DNA from: Actinomycetes bacterium
GTDB lineage: Bacteria > Actinomycetota > Acidimicrobiia > Acidimicrobiales > Bog-793
Assembly (NCBI GenBank): GCA_021796455.1
Contig: JAKACA010000004.1
Coordinates: 1-48,796, forward strand
Direction of reading: 5' to 3'
Length of the DNA: 48,796 nucleotides
In this document: piece by piece, positions 8,794-17,576 of the stretch
Layout of the letters: every line of letters starts with the position of its first letter
Position numbering within the stretch: the stretch's first letter is position 1
Notes under the pieces: generated by a model
What the model was told of the DNA's origin: nothing
The model's database searches: none
The model's input: only the letters and a program-made list of their open reading frames with translations
Program-made: the position numbers and the translations under genes

Positions 8794-10424
8794 TCGAGCC
8801 AGACCACGCCAAAGTTGTAATTGTCCAAGGACACTCCGACCTTCGACGGCAGCAAGCCATTGACGTTAGCTCTATAGCCGTCTATCACGGGGGGGAAATA
8901 TGGTATTATATACCCTCCTTCGTCGTAGTCTATAAGTTGCATCTCATGAATTATCTCTGTCCTCTTCGTGATATCTACAGTCCGAAGGGCTTCACTGTAG
9001 AGCAAGTCATAGCGACGATTGGCGAAATGGCATTCGTTGAAAGGCGCATTCGGCAGCGTCGCATCGCTTACCTGCGGCAAATAGTAAGCCGAGTACCAGT
9101 AGTCTTGGGCGAATGTCCATTTCAGGTAGTCACTCCCATAGAAGTCCGTCACGGTCACATTGCTGATCTCGACCGTCACGCCCGCCGCCGATGCCTGCTG
9201 GGCGAACACCTCGGCCGCGAGCACCGTACCTTGCGCAATATTGCTCGTGACAAGCTTCACCTTCAGATTGGACCGACCCGCAGCTTTGAGCAGGGATCTC
9301 GCTCGAGCGAGATCCTGCTGCCGCTGCGCGATTGCGTGATCGTATGACGGATCCCAGATGGAGAACAGGTCGTTACCAATTGTCCCCTTCCCGCCGAATA
9401 CGAGATCCATCATCTGCCTGCGATCAACTATGTAGCGCATGGCTTGGCGAACGCGGACGTCGTCGAAAGGCGGCATGTCGACGCGCATGGTAAACGGCGT
9501 CCACCCGCCGCCGTCAGCAATGAGGAGCTTGCCGCCGGATGAAGTCACCGTCGACATAGCTGCAACAGACAAGAGGTTTACCACGTCAAACTGCCCAGAT
9601 GCGAGGCCGTTTACCTGAGCAGTCTCGTCTGTTACGTCTATGAGAATGAGCTTGTCGACATAGGGAAGTCCCGATCTCCAGTAACTGTCGTACTTGAGAA
9701 AGACGCTCTGGACGCCGGGCGTGAAGGAACCGAACCTGAAGGGACCTGTCCCCACAGGTCGTGCCGGGTTGAAGCCGACCGGCACGATGTTCCCGTATCC
9801 TACCTGGGCAATCGTCTCTACGAAGGTAGAGAAAGGTACGTGGCAGGGTACGCGTACGGTCAGCTTGTCGAGCTTTTTCATCCCGGCCACATTCACCGGC
9901 ACGAGCCCAGGTGCGCCGGGCTTTGGCGCCTTGGGGTTCACCTCGCGTTGGAAGCTGTAGATGATATCGTCCGCAGTGAGATCCTTGCCATTGTGAAACG
10001 TGATGCCCGGGCGAAGACGGATGACCCACTCAGTCGCGTCCGTGTTGGGTGTGATTGACTCTGCTAGCACGAGCTGTACCTGCGACGAGCGGTTCATGCC
10101 GGCAAGCGGCTCAAAGAGCGAGTTGATACGAGCAAAGTCGGCGTTGGTGACAGGAGCCTGCCCGTCAAGGGTATCCGAGCTCGAGCCCCCGCTGATACCG
10201 CCGGTGAGTACACCCCCGCGCTTCGGGGTCTTGGAAAGAGATTGAGGCTCCGCTGCACGCACCCGTGACAGCGCGTTCCCAGTCCTTGCTAGCGCTCTGA
10301 TAGCCGGGATGGAGGCGGCAGCTGCTCCCCCAGCAAGCAGCTCCCGGCGGCTGAACCGTGCCTTGTAGATGCCTGCGTCGGTGTCCGTCGTCGCCAGACT
10401 ATCTGGTCTTACATGCTCGCCCAT
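8790..10424 (-). CDS. ABC transporter substrate-binding protein, family 5 (SBP 2), Tat-exported
   Basis: This 544-residue SBP_bac_5 protein is a paralogue of SBP 1 and SBP 3. The Tat signal is at residues 25-31 (SRRELLA), followed by a hydrophobic Ala-rich core. Shared motifs are SGGSSSDTLDGQAP, ITFHNGKDLTADDIIYSF, MPPFDDVRVRQAMRYIVDR and the terminal DEGGYIIPYFPPVIDGY. The ATG start has GAGGGG about 9 bases upstream. It is followed by the coupled beta-hydroxyacid dehydrogenase and is divergent from an IclR regulator 101 bases away, a typical layout for inducible uptake and catabolism. The stretch 8860-9100 looks somewhat less GC-rich than its surroundings. The ligand is unknown. Confidence 0.9.
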   Translation of the reverse strand: MGEHVRPDSLATTDTDAGIYKARFSRRELLAGGAAAASIPAIRALARTGNALSRVRAAEPQSLSKTPKRGGVLTGGISGGSSSDTLDGQAPVTNADFARINSLFEPLAGMNRSSQVQLVLAESITPNTDATEWVIRLRPGITFHNGKDLTADDIIYSFQREVNPKAPKPGAPGLVPVNVAGMKKLDKLTVRVPCHVPFSTFVETIAQVGYGNIVPVGFNPARPVGTGPFRFGSFTPGVQSVFLKYDSYWRSGLPYVDKLILIDVTDETAQVNGLASGQFDVVNLLSVAAMSTVTSSGGKLLIADGGGWTPFTMRVDMPPFDDVRVRQAMRYIVDRRQMMDLVFGGKGTIGNDLFSIWDPSYDHAIAQRQQDLARARSLLKAAGRSNLKVKLVTSNIAQGTVLAAEVFAQQASAAGVTVEISNVTVTDFYGSDYLKWTFAQDYWYSAYYLPQVSDATLPNAPFNECHFANRRYDLLYSEALRTVDITKRTEIIHEMQLIDYDEGGYIIPYFPPVIDGYRANVNGLLPSKVGVSLDNYNFGVVWLD

Positions 10425-10525
10425 AAGGTCTTGCCCCCTCCATTTGGTGAACGCGCCCCGTATGAATCGCGTCTGGATCCCCTACGCACCTTTTGCTCTC
10501 ACTGCCTCGATAGGCTCGCGCCGTC

Positions 10526-11305
10526 ATGCGCGAAGCCGGGGAGGCTGCCAATCGAAACGATCGGAGTCAGACAGTCGAACGCGCCCTTGGTCTCCTCGAT
10601 CTCGTAGCCTCGAGCGCCGTTCCGCTCACGACCCAGCAGCTCGCCGCTCTGAGCGGTCTTGCCCGGCCAACCGCCTACCGTCTTCTTCTCACCCTCGAGC
10701 AGCTTGGCTATCTCGACAGACTCCAGGATCACGCTTTTGCTCTCGGCTATAAGGCGACCCGCATGTCGGGCGTCCGCGGGTCTCAGCAGGCGCTCGCCCG
10801 CCGGGCCAGACCCGTTCTCGAAACCATCACGGCGGAGCTCTGCGATACCGTCAACCTGAGCGTCCCGGTCGGCACCGCTGTAGTTGAGATCGATCAGGTT
10901 GACCCTCCCCACCCCGTCAGGCAGATGAACTACATCAACGTGGCATTCCCCCTGCACTGCAGCTCCAACGGCAAGGTGATGCTCGCAAGCTTGTCGCCGT
11001 CGGAGCTCGAGTCCTTCCTGTCTCGCCCGCTCGAGCGCCGGACGTCGAGAACTGTCACCGACGCTGCAGCGCTGCGCGAACAGCTCGGCCGCGTTCGCGA
11101 GGACGGCTTCGGAACCTGTGTCGCCGAGCTCTACGACGGGATCAACGGCGTCTCGGCCGCCGTGGTCGACGAGAACCGTGCTCCGATCGCCTTCGTAAGC
11201 GTGTCGGGCCCCTCTTTCCGCCTGCCGGAGCAACGACTGAAGGAAGCCGCTCAGGTCGTGATCGAGGCGTGCGACGCAATCCGTCAACTTGTTCTACCCC
11301 CCTAG
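10526..11305 (+). CDS. IclR-family transcriptional regulator
   Basis: The 259-residue protein has an N-terminal winged helix at about residues 12-75 (QTVERALGLLDLVASS, then TQQLAALSGLARPTAYRLL) and a C-terminal effector domain at about 85-255. The latter includes VNLSVPVGTAVVEIDQV, FPLHCSSNGKVMLASL and AAVVDENRAPIAFVSVSG, the usual ligand-binding core. IclR proteins bind as dimers and answer small aromatic or aliphatic acids. The ATG at 10526 has no clear ribosome site. The gene is divergent from SBP 2, which it most likely controls. Two strong palindromes just beyond its stop (11322-11359) could also be its binding sites. Confidence 0.9.
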   Translation: MREAGEAANRNDRSQTVERALGLLDLVASSAVPLTTQQLAALSGLARPTAYRLLLTLEQLGYLDRLQDHAFALGYKATRMSGVRGSQQALARRARPVLETITAELCDTVNLSVPVGTAVVEIDQVDPPHPVRQMNYINVAFPLHCSSNGKVMLASLSPSELESFLSRPLERRTSRTVTDAAALREQLGRVREDGFGTCVAELYDGINGVSAAVVDENRAPIAFVSVSGPSFRLPEQRLKEAAQVVIEACDAIRQLVLPP

Positions 11306-11321
11306 CTGGACAATCGGTCTT

Positions 11322-11359
11322 GGTGTCCATTATATGGACACCTCGCTCATTAGATGAGC
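11322..11359. promoter_or_regulatory. Twin palindromes, candidate operator pair
   Basis: GGTGTCCAT-TAT-ATGGACACC (11322-11342) is a perfect 9-bp inverted repeat, and GCTCAT-TAG-ATGAGC (11345-11359) a perfect 6-bp one. Both have a 3-base centre and a CAT...ATG core. Their centres are 20 bases apart, two DNA turns, which suits two dimers on one face. As RNA they could also be small hairpins and end the IclR transcript, but no T run follows. AT-rich sequence after them (AAAATAG) resembles a -10 element. Confidence 0.5.
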
Positions 11360-11374
11360 AAAATAGCAGCTACC

Positions 11375-11485
11375 GTGACGGTCGTCAAGCTGGTCGCGCG
11401 CGAGGTCTTGGCCCTAGAGAGCGGGAGGGACGGATGCAACTTCGGAGGAGCTGGAGCTCAAGGCTCCCCGAGCACGGCGCCGTAG
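11375..11485 (+). pseudogene. Possible 5' remnant of a lost gene
   Basis: A GTG at 11375 opens a 36-codon frame whose first 24 residues look protein-like (TVVKLVAREVLALESGRD, then CNFGG). It runs into the 3' end of the minus-strand crotonase and stops at TAG 11483. It sits right after the twin palindromes, where a regulated gene would be expected. I read it as a possible leftover of a deleted IclR-controlled gene. It could also be chance; the family is not recognised. Confidence 0.2.
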
Positions 11486-12276
11486 CGGCCGTCTCTCCAG
11501 GCGAGCGCCGCTCTCAACCCCTCTGAGTTCACGATCCGGTCAAACTCCTGCTGCTCGGGCGAGTCGAGCGAGTTCAGTATTGCCGAGAGATCGAGGTTCG
11601 CCTGCACAGCCTGTTCGAGGCCCGCGGCCTGCCACGCACGCTTTAGCGCGAGCTTGGTGAACTTGAGGACTTCCAAGGGAGCGAGCGCTATGCGCGTCGC
11701 GAGGTCTCGCCCCACTGACTCGACCTGCGCCGATGGCGCGACCTTGTTGACGAGCCCGAGCCTCTCTGCTTCCAGGGCATCGACGACATTGCCCGTGAAC
11801 AGGAGCTCGTTCGTCTTCTTCTGGCCGAGCACGAAGGGCATGAGAAGAGTGACTGGGCCCGAGCCATACCTGATCTCCGGCTCTCCAAAGCGCGCGTCGT
11901 CGGCGGCGATGATCATGTCGCATGCCATCGCGAGCTCACAAGCACCCGCCAGGCACCAGCCACGTACGACGGCGACCGTGGGCTTTGGAAAGGACCACAG
12001 CGCCATCGTCATCTCGACGTCACGCGCGAGAGTCTGGTGCCACCTGGCGGCCCCGGTGATCCGGTCGTTCGCCTCCGCGACGAGGTCGAAGCCGGAGGAG
12101 AACGATGAGCCTGCCCCCGCGATGAGAAGTACCTTCACTTCGTCGTCCGCCGCGGCTTCACGCAGCCTTGCGCCCATGGCATCGACGACGGCGTCGTTCA
12201 TGGCGTTGAGCTTCTCGGGCCGGTTGATTGTGATGAAGCCGAGTGGTCCTTCCCTGTTGTAGACAACTACGCTCAC
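11458..12276 (-). CDS. Enoyl-CoA hydratase/isomerase (crotonase) family protein
   Basis: Crotonases hydrate, isomerise or cleave CoA thioesters. This 272-residue protein has FITINRPEKLNAMND at its start, the oxyanion loop GAGSSFSSGFDL, and both Glu positions of true hydratases: GACELAMACD and GEPEIRYGSG. The start is GTG at 12276, 4 bases after the stop of the acyl-CoA synthetase gene, with GGGAGGAG about 9 bases upstream. An in-frame extension to 12354 would overlap that gene and adds nothing family-like. It is the last gene of the run SBP 3, acyl-CoA synthetase, crotonase. Which acyl-CoA it uses is not visible. Confidence 0.88.
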   Translation of the reverse strand: MSVVVYNREGPLGFITINRPEKLNAMNDAVVDAMGARLREAAADDEVKVLLIAGAGSSFSSGFDLVAEANDRITGAARWHQTLARDVEMTMALWSFPKPTVAVVRGWCLAGACELAMACDMIIAADDARFGEPEIRYGSGPVTLLMPFVLGQKKTNELLFTGNVVDALEAERLGLVNKVAPSAQVESVGRDLATRIALAPLEVLKFTKLALKRAWQAAGLEQAVQANLDLSAILNSLDSPEQQEFDRIVNSEGLRAALAWRDGRYGAVLGEP

Positions 12277-12280
12277 GGTG

Positions 12281-14404
12281 TCAGGCTCTCCTCCCGGCGC
12301 GAGCGCCGTCTTCGGACCAGTCATCGCGGACAACGACCAACGCGTCGACGGCAACTATGCCTTCGCGTCCGACCACGAAAGGATTCACGTCTATCGCCTC
12401 GATCTCCTCGTGCTCGACGGCAATCAGCGACAGTGCAAGCAGTGCCGCGACGAGCTGTTCGTGCGCGACACTGCCAACCACGCGCTCGAGCCACGGCACC
12501 TCCGTGATGAGCTCCTCTGCCGTCGCGCGCGACAAAGGGGCCAGCGCGAGAGAGCCCAGCTCGGTCATCTCGGCGAGCGCGCCGCCGGCACCTAGGGCGA
12601 TCACCGGGCCGAAGCTCTGGTCGCGGTGCATGCCGCAGATGAGCTCCGGACCCGGAAGGACCTGGCGCGCGACGAGGACTGCCCCGTCCTCACCAGCGAT
12701 CCGTCGAACAGCCGCTTCGACCGCGGATGCGCTCTCGAGACCGAGAACGACTCCGCCAAGCGCGCTCTTGTGCGCGGGCCCGTCCAGCTTGACGACGACG
12801 GGAAAACCGAGCTGTTCGGCCGCCTCAGCCGCCTGTGCGGCGCCCTTGGCACGAGCCCGTTGCACGACCTCGATGCCGTAGCGCTCGAGGACCTGGGCCG
12901 ATTCGTGCTCTGGCATGGGACCGCTTCTCAAGAGATCGGCTATCTCGACGCCCGAGCGGCTGGGCGTCGGTGGCGGTTGTCGTGGCGTCCATGAGGCAAC
13001 TGCATCAAGAGCGCGCGCTGCCGCGCCGATGCCCCGGAGCAGGGCCAGGTCCGCTTGACGCGCGAAAGCGGCGATGTGCGGCGGTGGATCGTTGGCTTGG
13101 GACGAGACCACCGCGCCGAAGAGGTCTCGCCCGTCCACGGCTGCAGCCAGGGAACGGACGACTGTCTCGCACCAGCTCTGGTCGCGGTTGCTTCTGTACT
13201 GCGTCAGGTCCACCTGGGCCACGAGCACATCGAAGGCGCCTGAGGCGGCCAGCATCTCGAGCGAACGCGGGAAGACCTTGTCGGCTTCGTCGACAGCCCA
13301 GGCATCGAGTGGATTGCCCGGCTTGACGAAGTTCGGGAATTCCCGCTCCAGTCCCTGGGCAAGCTCGCGGGGAAGATCCTCCACGACAAGGCCGTTCGCG
13401 TGGGCGTGGTCCGCCAGCAGCTCCGCCTCACCGCCGGACTCAGAAATGGCTCCGATTCGCCTGCCCTTCGGCCAGCGCTGTCGACCAAGGATCTCAAGCG
13501 TCTCCACCATGTCGCAGAGATCGTCGACTTCGATGACCCCGTGCGCTCGCAAGAAGGCGGAGGTGGCTCGGGCGGAGCCGACCAGTGCCCCGCTATGAGC
13601 CAGGGCGACCCTGAGCGCGGCCTCCGAGCGCCCAGCCTTGAGGCAGACGACGGGTTTCCCGGACTCCGCGCACGACACGAGCGCTTTAGAGAAGACTTCA
13701 GGACGTCGTATCGTCTCAAGGAACAAGCCGACTGAGCGCGACTCCTCGTCTTTCGCGAAGTAGGCGAGGTAATCCGCGGCGTCTCGATTGAGCTCCCCGC
13801 CCGAGGAGATGATGGCCCGGAATCCGACCCGTCCTCCGAGCGAGACAAGACCCTCTGCGACCGAGCCTGACTCGGCTACCACCGAGACCGAGCCGCCCGC
13901 GAGGCTCGCGGGGATGCTTCCGATCCAAAGCGATACCTGGCCGGGACGAACATAGCCCATGCAGTTCGTGCCCAGAACCGCCACATCTGCCTGGGCCGTG
14001 ATGTCTCGGAGCTTGGAAGCGATCTCAGCACCCTCCCGGCCGGCCTCGGCACCGACTCCAGGAACGACAAGTCCTCGGACCCCGCCCGCTATCGCCTCCT
14101 CGGCCGCCGCAAGAACCCGCTTGTGCGAGACGAGCAGCACCGCGACCTCGGGTCGTTCAGGCAGTGAAGCAACCGAGGCAAAGCAGGCTGTGCCGAGCAC
14201 GGTGTCGTGATTGGGGTTGACGAGAAACGTCCTCGTCGGTGACGAGACGGCGTTCGCGACAACCGTCGGCGCCCGCTCACTCGCGCCGACGAGGACGACC
14301 GAGCGAGGAGCGAGGAGTCCAGCGACGTCGCGAACGGCCGGTTCGGCCGCCTGGTCAAGGGAGTCAGGTATCGGATCTTCGACACCTCCCGGCGGTGATG
14401 ACAC
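12281..14404 (-). CDS. Acyl-CoA synthetase, NDP-forming (acetate-CoA ligase ADP-forming type)
   Basis: The 707-residue single-chain enzyme joins a carboxylic acid to CoA with ATP, giving ADP and phosphate. Near the N-terminus is the CoA-binding Rossmann domain (SVVLVGASERAPTVVANAV). A succinyl-CoA-ligase-like domain follows with VCLKAGRSEAALRVALAHSG, whose His fits the phosphohistidine. From about residue 490 there is an ATP-grasp domain (VLERYGIEVVQRARAKGAA, FPVVVKLDGPAHKSALGG, and a final IEAIDVNPFVVG). The GTG start at 14404 is one base past the SBP 3 stop. Its place between a binding protein and a crotonase suggests that it activates the imported acid. Confidence 0.88.
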   Translation of the reverse strand: MSSPPGGVEDPIPDSLDQAAEPAVRDVAGLLAPRSVVLVGASERAPTVVANAVSSPTRTFLVNPNHDTVLGTACFASVASLPERPEVAVLLVSHKRVLAAAEEAIAGGVRGLVVPGVGAEAGREGAEIASKLRDITAQADVAVLGTNCMGYVRPGQVSLWIGSIPASLAGGSVSVVAESGSVAEGLVSLGGRVGFRAIISSGGELNRDAADYLAYFAKDEESRSVGLFLETIRRPEVFSKALVSCAESGKPVVCLKAGRSEAALRVALAHSGALVGSARATSAFLRAHGVIEVDDLCDMVETLEILGRQRWPKGRRIGAISESGGEAELLADHAHANGLVVEDLPRELAQGLEREFPNFVKPGNPLDAWAVDEADKVFPRSLEMLAASGAFDVLVAQVDLTQYRSNRDQSWCETVVRSLAAAVDGRDLFGAVVSSQANDPPPHIAAFARQADLALLRGIGAAARALDAVASWTPRQPPPTPSRSGVEIADLLRSGPMPEHESAQVLERYGIEVVQRARAKGAAQAAEAAEQLGFPVVVKLDGPAHKSALGGVVLGLESASAVEAAVRRIAGEDGAVLVARQVLPGPELICGMHRDQSFGPVIALGAGGALAEMTELGSLALAPLSRATAEELITEVPWLERVVGSVAHEQLVAALLALSLIAVEHEEIEAIDVNPFVVGREGIVAVDALVVVRDDWSEDGARAGRRA

Positions 14405-14405
14405 C

Positions 14406-16013
14406 TCAGCTGAGCCACAAGATCTTGAAGTCGTAGTTGAAAAGCGGGCGACCGACCTTGGCGGGAGCTACGCCATGCACCTTCGTGGTATGGCCGTCGA
14501 TCAGCGGTGGAAAGTACGGGATGATGTAACCGCCGGACTCGTAGTCGATGCGCTGCATCTCGTGGGCTATCTCGCTTCGCTTGGCGCCATCGACAGTCGC
14601 GAGCGCCTGGTTGTAAAGATCGATGTAGTGAGGATCGTCCCAGTGGGTCTCGTTGTACGGCGACGCCGGGAGAGTAGCAAAGCCAACCTGGGGCAGGTAG
14701 CCGTAGTAGCCCCAGAAGTCCTGGGCGAACGTCCACTTGAGATAATTCGGCCCGAAGAATGCCGTCGGCGTGACTTTGTTCAGGGCGACCTTAACGCCCG
14801 CGGCGCTCGCCTGCTGGGCGAACACCTCGGCGGCCTGGACGACACCTTCCGCGATGTCGCCAGTCACGATCTGTGTCGAGAGGTGCTCGTGGCCGGCCCT
14901 CTTCAAGAGATACTTCGCCTGCGCGATGTCCTGCTCGCGCTGGGGCAACGCGCGGTCGTACTCCGGATCGAAGATGCCAAAGACGTCGTTGCCCAACGTA
15001 CCGTAGCCCCCGAACACGACCTCCATCATCTGCCTCCGGTTCACGATCAACCGGAACGCCTGGCGCACTCGTACATCGCTGAAGGGGGCCTGGTCGACAC
15101 GCATGGTGAACGGCGTCCAGCCCCCGCCGTCAGAGATGACCACATCTGCGCCGCCGGAGCGGATACCGGCAATCGCGGGAGCCGAGAGGAGGTTCACGAC
15201 GTCGGCCTGGCCCGCAAGGAGCGCGTTGATCTGGCTGGTCTCGTCTGGGTAGTCGCTTATGACAACGGAGTCGACATAGGGCAGGCCATGCTGCCAGTAG
15301 TTGCTGTTCCTGATGAACGTGCTCTGCACTCCGGGGGTGAACGACTCGAACTTGAACGGCCCGGTGCCAACTGGATGGCGGGGGTCGAAGCCGACTGGGA
15401 TGATGCTGTAGTAGTAGAGGGGCATCGTCTCGTAAAATGTCGCGAACGGCCGCTTGCATGGGACTCGCACAGTGAGTTTGTCGAGCTTCTTCATGGCCCC
15501 GGCGTCCACGAAACTGATGGCGCTTGCCCCGGCCGCCGGTGCTTTCGGATCGAGGATCTGCCGGAAGGTATAGATGACGTCGTCAGCAGTGAGCGGCTTG
15601 CCATTGTGGAACTCGACACCAGAGCGCAGTCGGATGGTCCAGGCGGTCGCGTCGGAGTTGGGCGTGATCTCCTCCGCGAGTGCCAGCACCGGGCCCGCGT
15701 CCCGGTCCATTGCTACGAGGGAATCGTAGAGCTGGTAAACCCTTGCATAGTCCGTCTCGTTCAACGGGTTCAGGGGATCCACGGTGTCCGAGCTCGTTCC
15801 CCCTGAGAGACCGGCTCGAAGTGTCCCGCCCCTGCGCGCTTTGTTGGCCGTCACGTATGGGTCCGTGACGTTCGACCTGACAGAGCCGCGCGGCCTGATA
15901 AGCGACTGTGCGCCCAGCAGTACGCCGGCACCGACCGAGCCGGTGAGAAACTCTCTCCTCGAAAGCGAGGTGGCATGTAAGCCGGCTCCGCTGTGCCCTT
16001 CCAACTGTGCCAT
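14406..16013 (-). CDS. ABC transporter substrate-binding protein, family 5 (SBP 3), Tat-exported
   Basis: This is the third family 5 binding protein, 535 residues. The Tat signal is at residues 18-24 (SRREFLT), followed by a GSVGAGVLLGA hydrophobic core. Family motifs are GLSGGTSSDTVDPLNPLN, VEFHNGKPLTADDVIYTF, QAPFSDVRVRQAFRLIVNR and GYIIPYFPPLIDGH. The ATG at 16013 has AAGGGGAG 8 bases upstream; the in-frame extension to 16058 would run to the edge of the TetR operator. It is followed after one base by the acyl-CoA synthetase, then a crotonase. Expression is probably controlled by the divergent TetR gene through the operator at 16059-16080. The ligand is probably an acid that becomes a CoA ester. 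Confidence 0.9.
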   Translation of the reverse strand: MAQLEGHSGAGLHATSLSRREFLTGSVGAGVLLGAQSLIRPRGSVRSNVTDPYVTANKARRGGTLRAGLSGGTSSDTVDPLNPLNETDYARVYQLYDSLVAMDRDAGPVLALAEEITPNSDATAWTIRLRSGVEFHNGKPLTADDVIYTFRQILDPKAPAAGASAISFVDAGAMKKLDKLTVRVPCKRPFATFYETMPLYYYSIIPVGFDPRHPVGTGPFKFESFTPGVQSTFIRNSNYWQHGLPYVDSVVISDYPDETSQINALLAGQADVVNLLSAPAIAGIRSGGADVVISDGGGWTPFTMRVDQAPFSDVRVRQAFRLIVNRRQMMEVVFGGYGTLGNDVFGIFDPEYDRALPQREQDIAQAKYLLKRAGHEHLSTQIVTGDIAEGVVQAAEVFAQQASAAGVKVALNKVTPTAFFGPNYLKWTFAQDFWGYYGYLPQVGFATLPASPYNETHWDDPHYIDLYNQALATVDGAKRSEIAHEMQRIDYESGGYIIPYFPPLIDGHTTKVHGVAPAKVGRPLFNYDFKILWLS

Positions 16014-16058
16014 GAGCACGACTCCCCTTGAAAGACTTGGCTGAACTGTCCTGCACAA

Positions 16059-16080
16059 GACTAACTACCGTTTGTTAGTC
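16059..16080. promoter_or_regulatory. TetR-type operator between divergent genes
   Basis: GACTAAC (16059-16065) and GTTAGTC (16074-16080) are perfect 7-bp arms with an 8-base spacer. The site lies 45 bases upstream of the SBP 3 ATG and 11 bases upstream of the TetR ATG. The position would let the regulator repress both its own gene and the SBP 3 operon. The size and form match operators of FadR/KstR-like TetR proteins. Confidence 0.75.
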
Positions 16081-16091
16081 TAGTCAACACC

Positions 16092-16751
16092 ATGGTGGAC
16101 GTGCGGCTGCCGCGGGCAGAGCAGGTGAAGGTTCGCCCGGCCGGGACCGAGGAGCTCACGACCCGCGACCGCATCGTCGAGGTCGCGGCGCGCCTCTTCC
16201 ACCAGTACGGGTATCACGCCACGACGATGCGACAGATCGCCGGCGGCGTCGGCATCAAGGCCGCCAGTCTCTACAACCATTTCGCCAGCAAGCAAGAGCT
16301 CCTAACTACGATCTCCTACGGCACCATGTGCGAGATGCTCGCCTCGGTACAGACGGCACTGGCCGGGGTGCGCGATCCAGGCGAGCAGCTGCGTGCATTC
16401 GTCCGAGCCCATACCACCTACTGCATCGCCGAGCGGTATCGAGCTCGGGTCGCCGACGAGCTCCGCGACCTCGATCCGGAGAACCTCCTCGACGTCGTCG
16501 CGATGCGGGACCGCTACGAGGCTGTGCTGCGGGGCATCCTTGCGGCCCTCGACGCCTCGAGCGGCGGTGCTGTTGGGGACGTCACGCTCGTCGCGAACGC
16601 GATCGGCACGATGGCGAGCCAGGTGTCGACGTGGTACCGAGACGACGGGCGCCTGAGTCCCGACGAGATCGCCGATGTGTACGCCGCTCTGGCCCTGGGC
16701 GCTGCTCTGGCTGGCGTGAGCCAGTCAGGGGCCCGCGCACGCCCACGATGA
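16092..16751 (+). CDS. TetR-family transcriptional regulator
   Basis: The 219-residue protein has an N-terminal TetR helix-turn-helix at about residues 22-70 (RDRIVEVAARLFHQYGYHAT, then IAGGVGIKAASLYNHF and ASKQELL). An all-helical ligand-binding domain follows. Such repressors near acyl-CoA genes often sense CoA esters. The ATG at 16092 has no ribosome site, and its likely -10 lies in the operator right arm, so the transcript may be leaderless. It is divergent from SBP 3 and 8 bases from the convergent crotonase. Autoregulation and control of the two flanking acyl-CoA gene sets are inferred from the operator. Confidence 0.9.
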   Translation: MVDVRLPRAEQVKVRPAGTEELTTRDRIVEVAARLFHQYGYHATTMRQIAGGVGIKAASLYNHFASKQELLTTISYGTMCEMLASVQTALAGVRDPGEQLRAFVRAHTTYCIAERYRARVADELRDLDPENLLDVVAMRDRYEAVLRGILAALDASSGGAVGDVTLVANAIGTMASQVSTWYRDDGRLSPDEIADVYAALALGAALAGVSQSGARARPR

Positions 16752-16759
16752 CCTGCCGC

Positions 16760-17560
16760 CTAGGTCCGGCCGTCGCCCTCTGGCACCGCGAGCTGAGGTC
16801 GCTGCTGCAGCGAGGCATAGGCGAGCTGCTCGACGAACAGAGCAACCGCTTTCGATGACTCTGCCGCGGCGTCGATCGCTCGCTTGGCCAACGACGTCGC
16901 AAGCGGCGGCAGGTGAGCCAGCTCACCGGCTAGGGCGAGCGCCCTGTCCAGGCTTTCTCCGACCGGTGTCACCTCGGTCAACAGTCCCAACCTGAGCGCG
17001 TCGGCAGCGGACAAGCGCGGGCGACCGAGGATCAGCTCGCGCGCCTTTGCCGTGCCGAGCATCGTGACCAGCCGGTAGATGCCTCCCGAGCTCGGCACGA
17101 TGCCGATGCCGACCTCGGGAAAGCCGAAAGTGGCCGACTCGTCGGCAACCCGCAGGTCCGTAGCGAGCGCTAGCTCGAGGCCACCTCCGAGGCAGTAGCC
17201 GCTGATGGCGCTCACGCTTGGCTGGCGCAACGACGCCAGCTTTTCATATACGCCACCGCTCCTCGCGTAGTACTCGAAGACAGCCGCGGGATCGAGGGCC
17301 GCAATCTCGGAGAGATCCGCTCCAGCCGAGAACACGTCGGATCCACCTGTCAGCACGACACAACGACTCGAACGCACTTCTTCGGTCTCGAGCGCATCGG
17401 CGAGTGCCGACTCCATGTGTGTCGAAAGAGCGTTCAGCTTCCGTCGTCTATCTAGACGCAGTACCGCCACCGAGCCGCTCACGAAGACGCGCACGTTCCC
17501 GTCGCTCGCCGCAGCCGGTTCGGCGGGTGCGTGACCACCCGACGGCCGGACCTCGCTCAT
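16760..17560 (-). CDS. Enoyl-CoA hydratase/isomerase (crotonase) family protein 2
   Basis: The 266-residue crotonase starts at the ATG at 17560, 16 bases after the acyl-CoA dehydrogenase stop; frame upstream of it is out-of-frame shadow of that gene. Visible motifs are VAVLRLDRRRKLNALS, the oxyanion loop SDVFSAGADL, and the two Glu positions in GGGLELALATD and PEVGIGIVPS. Both catalytic Glu residues suggest a true hydratase. About 22 extra residues precede the fold. It forms a two-gene unit with the acyl-CoA dehydrogenase: dehydrogenation and then hydration of an acyl-CoA. It shares little beyond family motifs with the crotonase at 11458. Confidence 0.88.
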   Translation of the reverse strand: MSEVRPSGGHAPAEPAAASDGNVRVFVSGSVAVLRLDRRRKLNALSTHMESALADALETEEVRSSRCVVLTGGSDVFSAGADLSEIAALDPAAVFEYYARSGGVYEKLASLRQPSVSAISGYCLGGGLELALATDLRVADESATFGFPEVGIGIVPSSGGIYRLVTMLGTAKARELILGRPRLSAADALRLGLLTEVTPVGESLDRALALAGELAHLPPLATSLAKRAIDAAAESSKAVALFVEQLAYASLQQRPQLAVPEGDGRT

Positions 17561-17576
17561 AGACAGAGAGCTTCTG

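Noticed and set aside
14211..15806. 531-codon open frame on the plus strand
   Set aside because: It lies opposite SBP 3 and the start of the acyl-CoA synthetase, which both show clear families; the translated product has no family motif. It is a GC-driven shadow frame.
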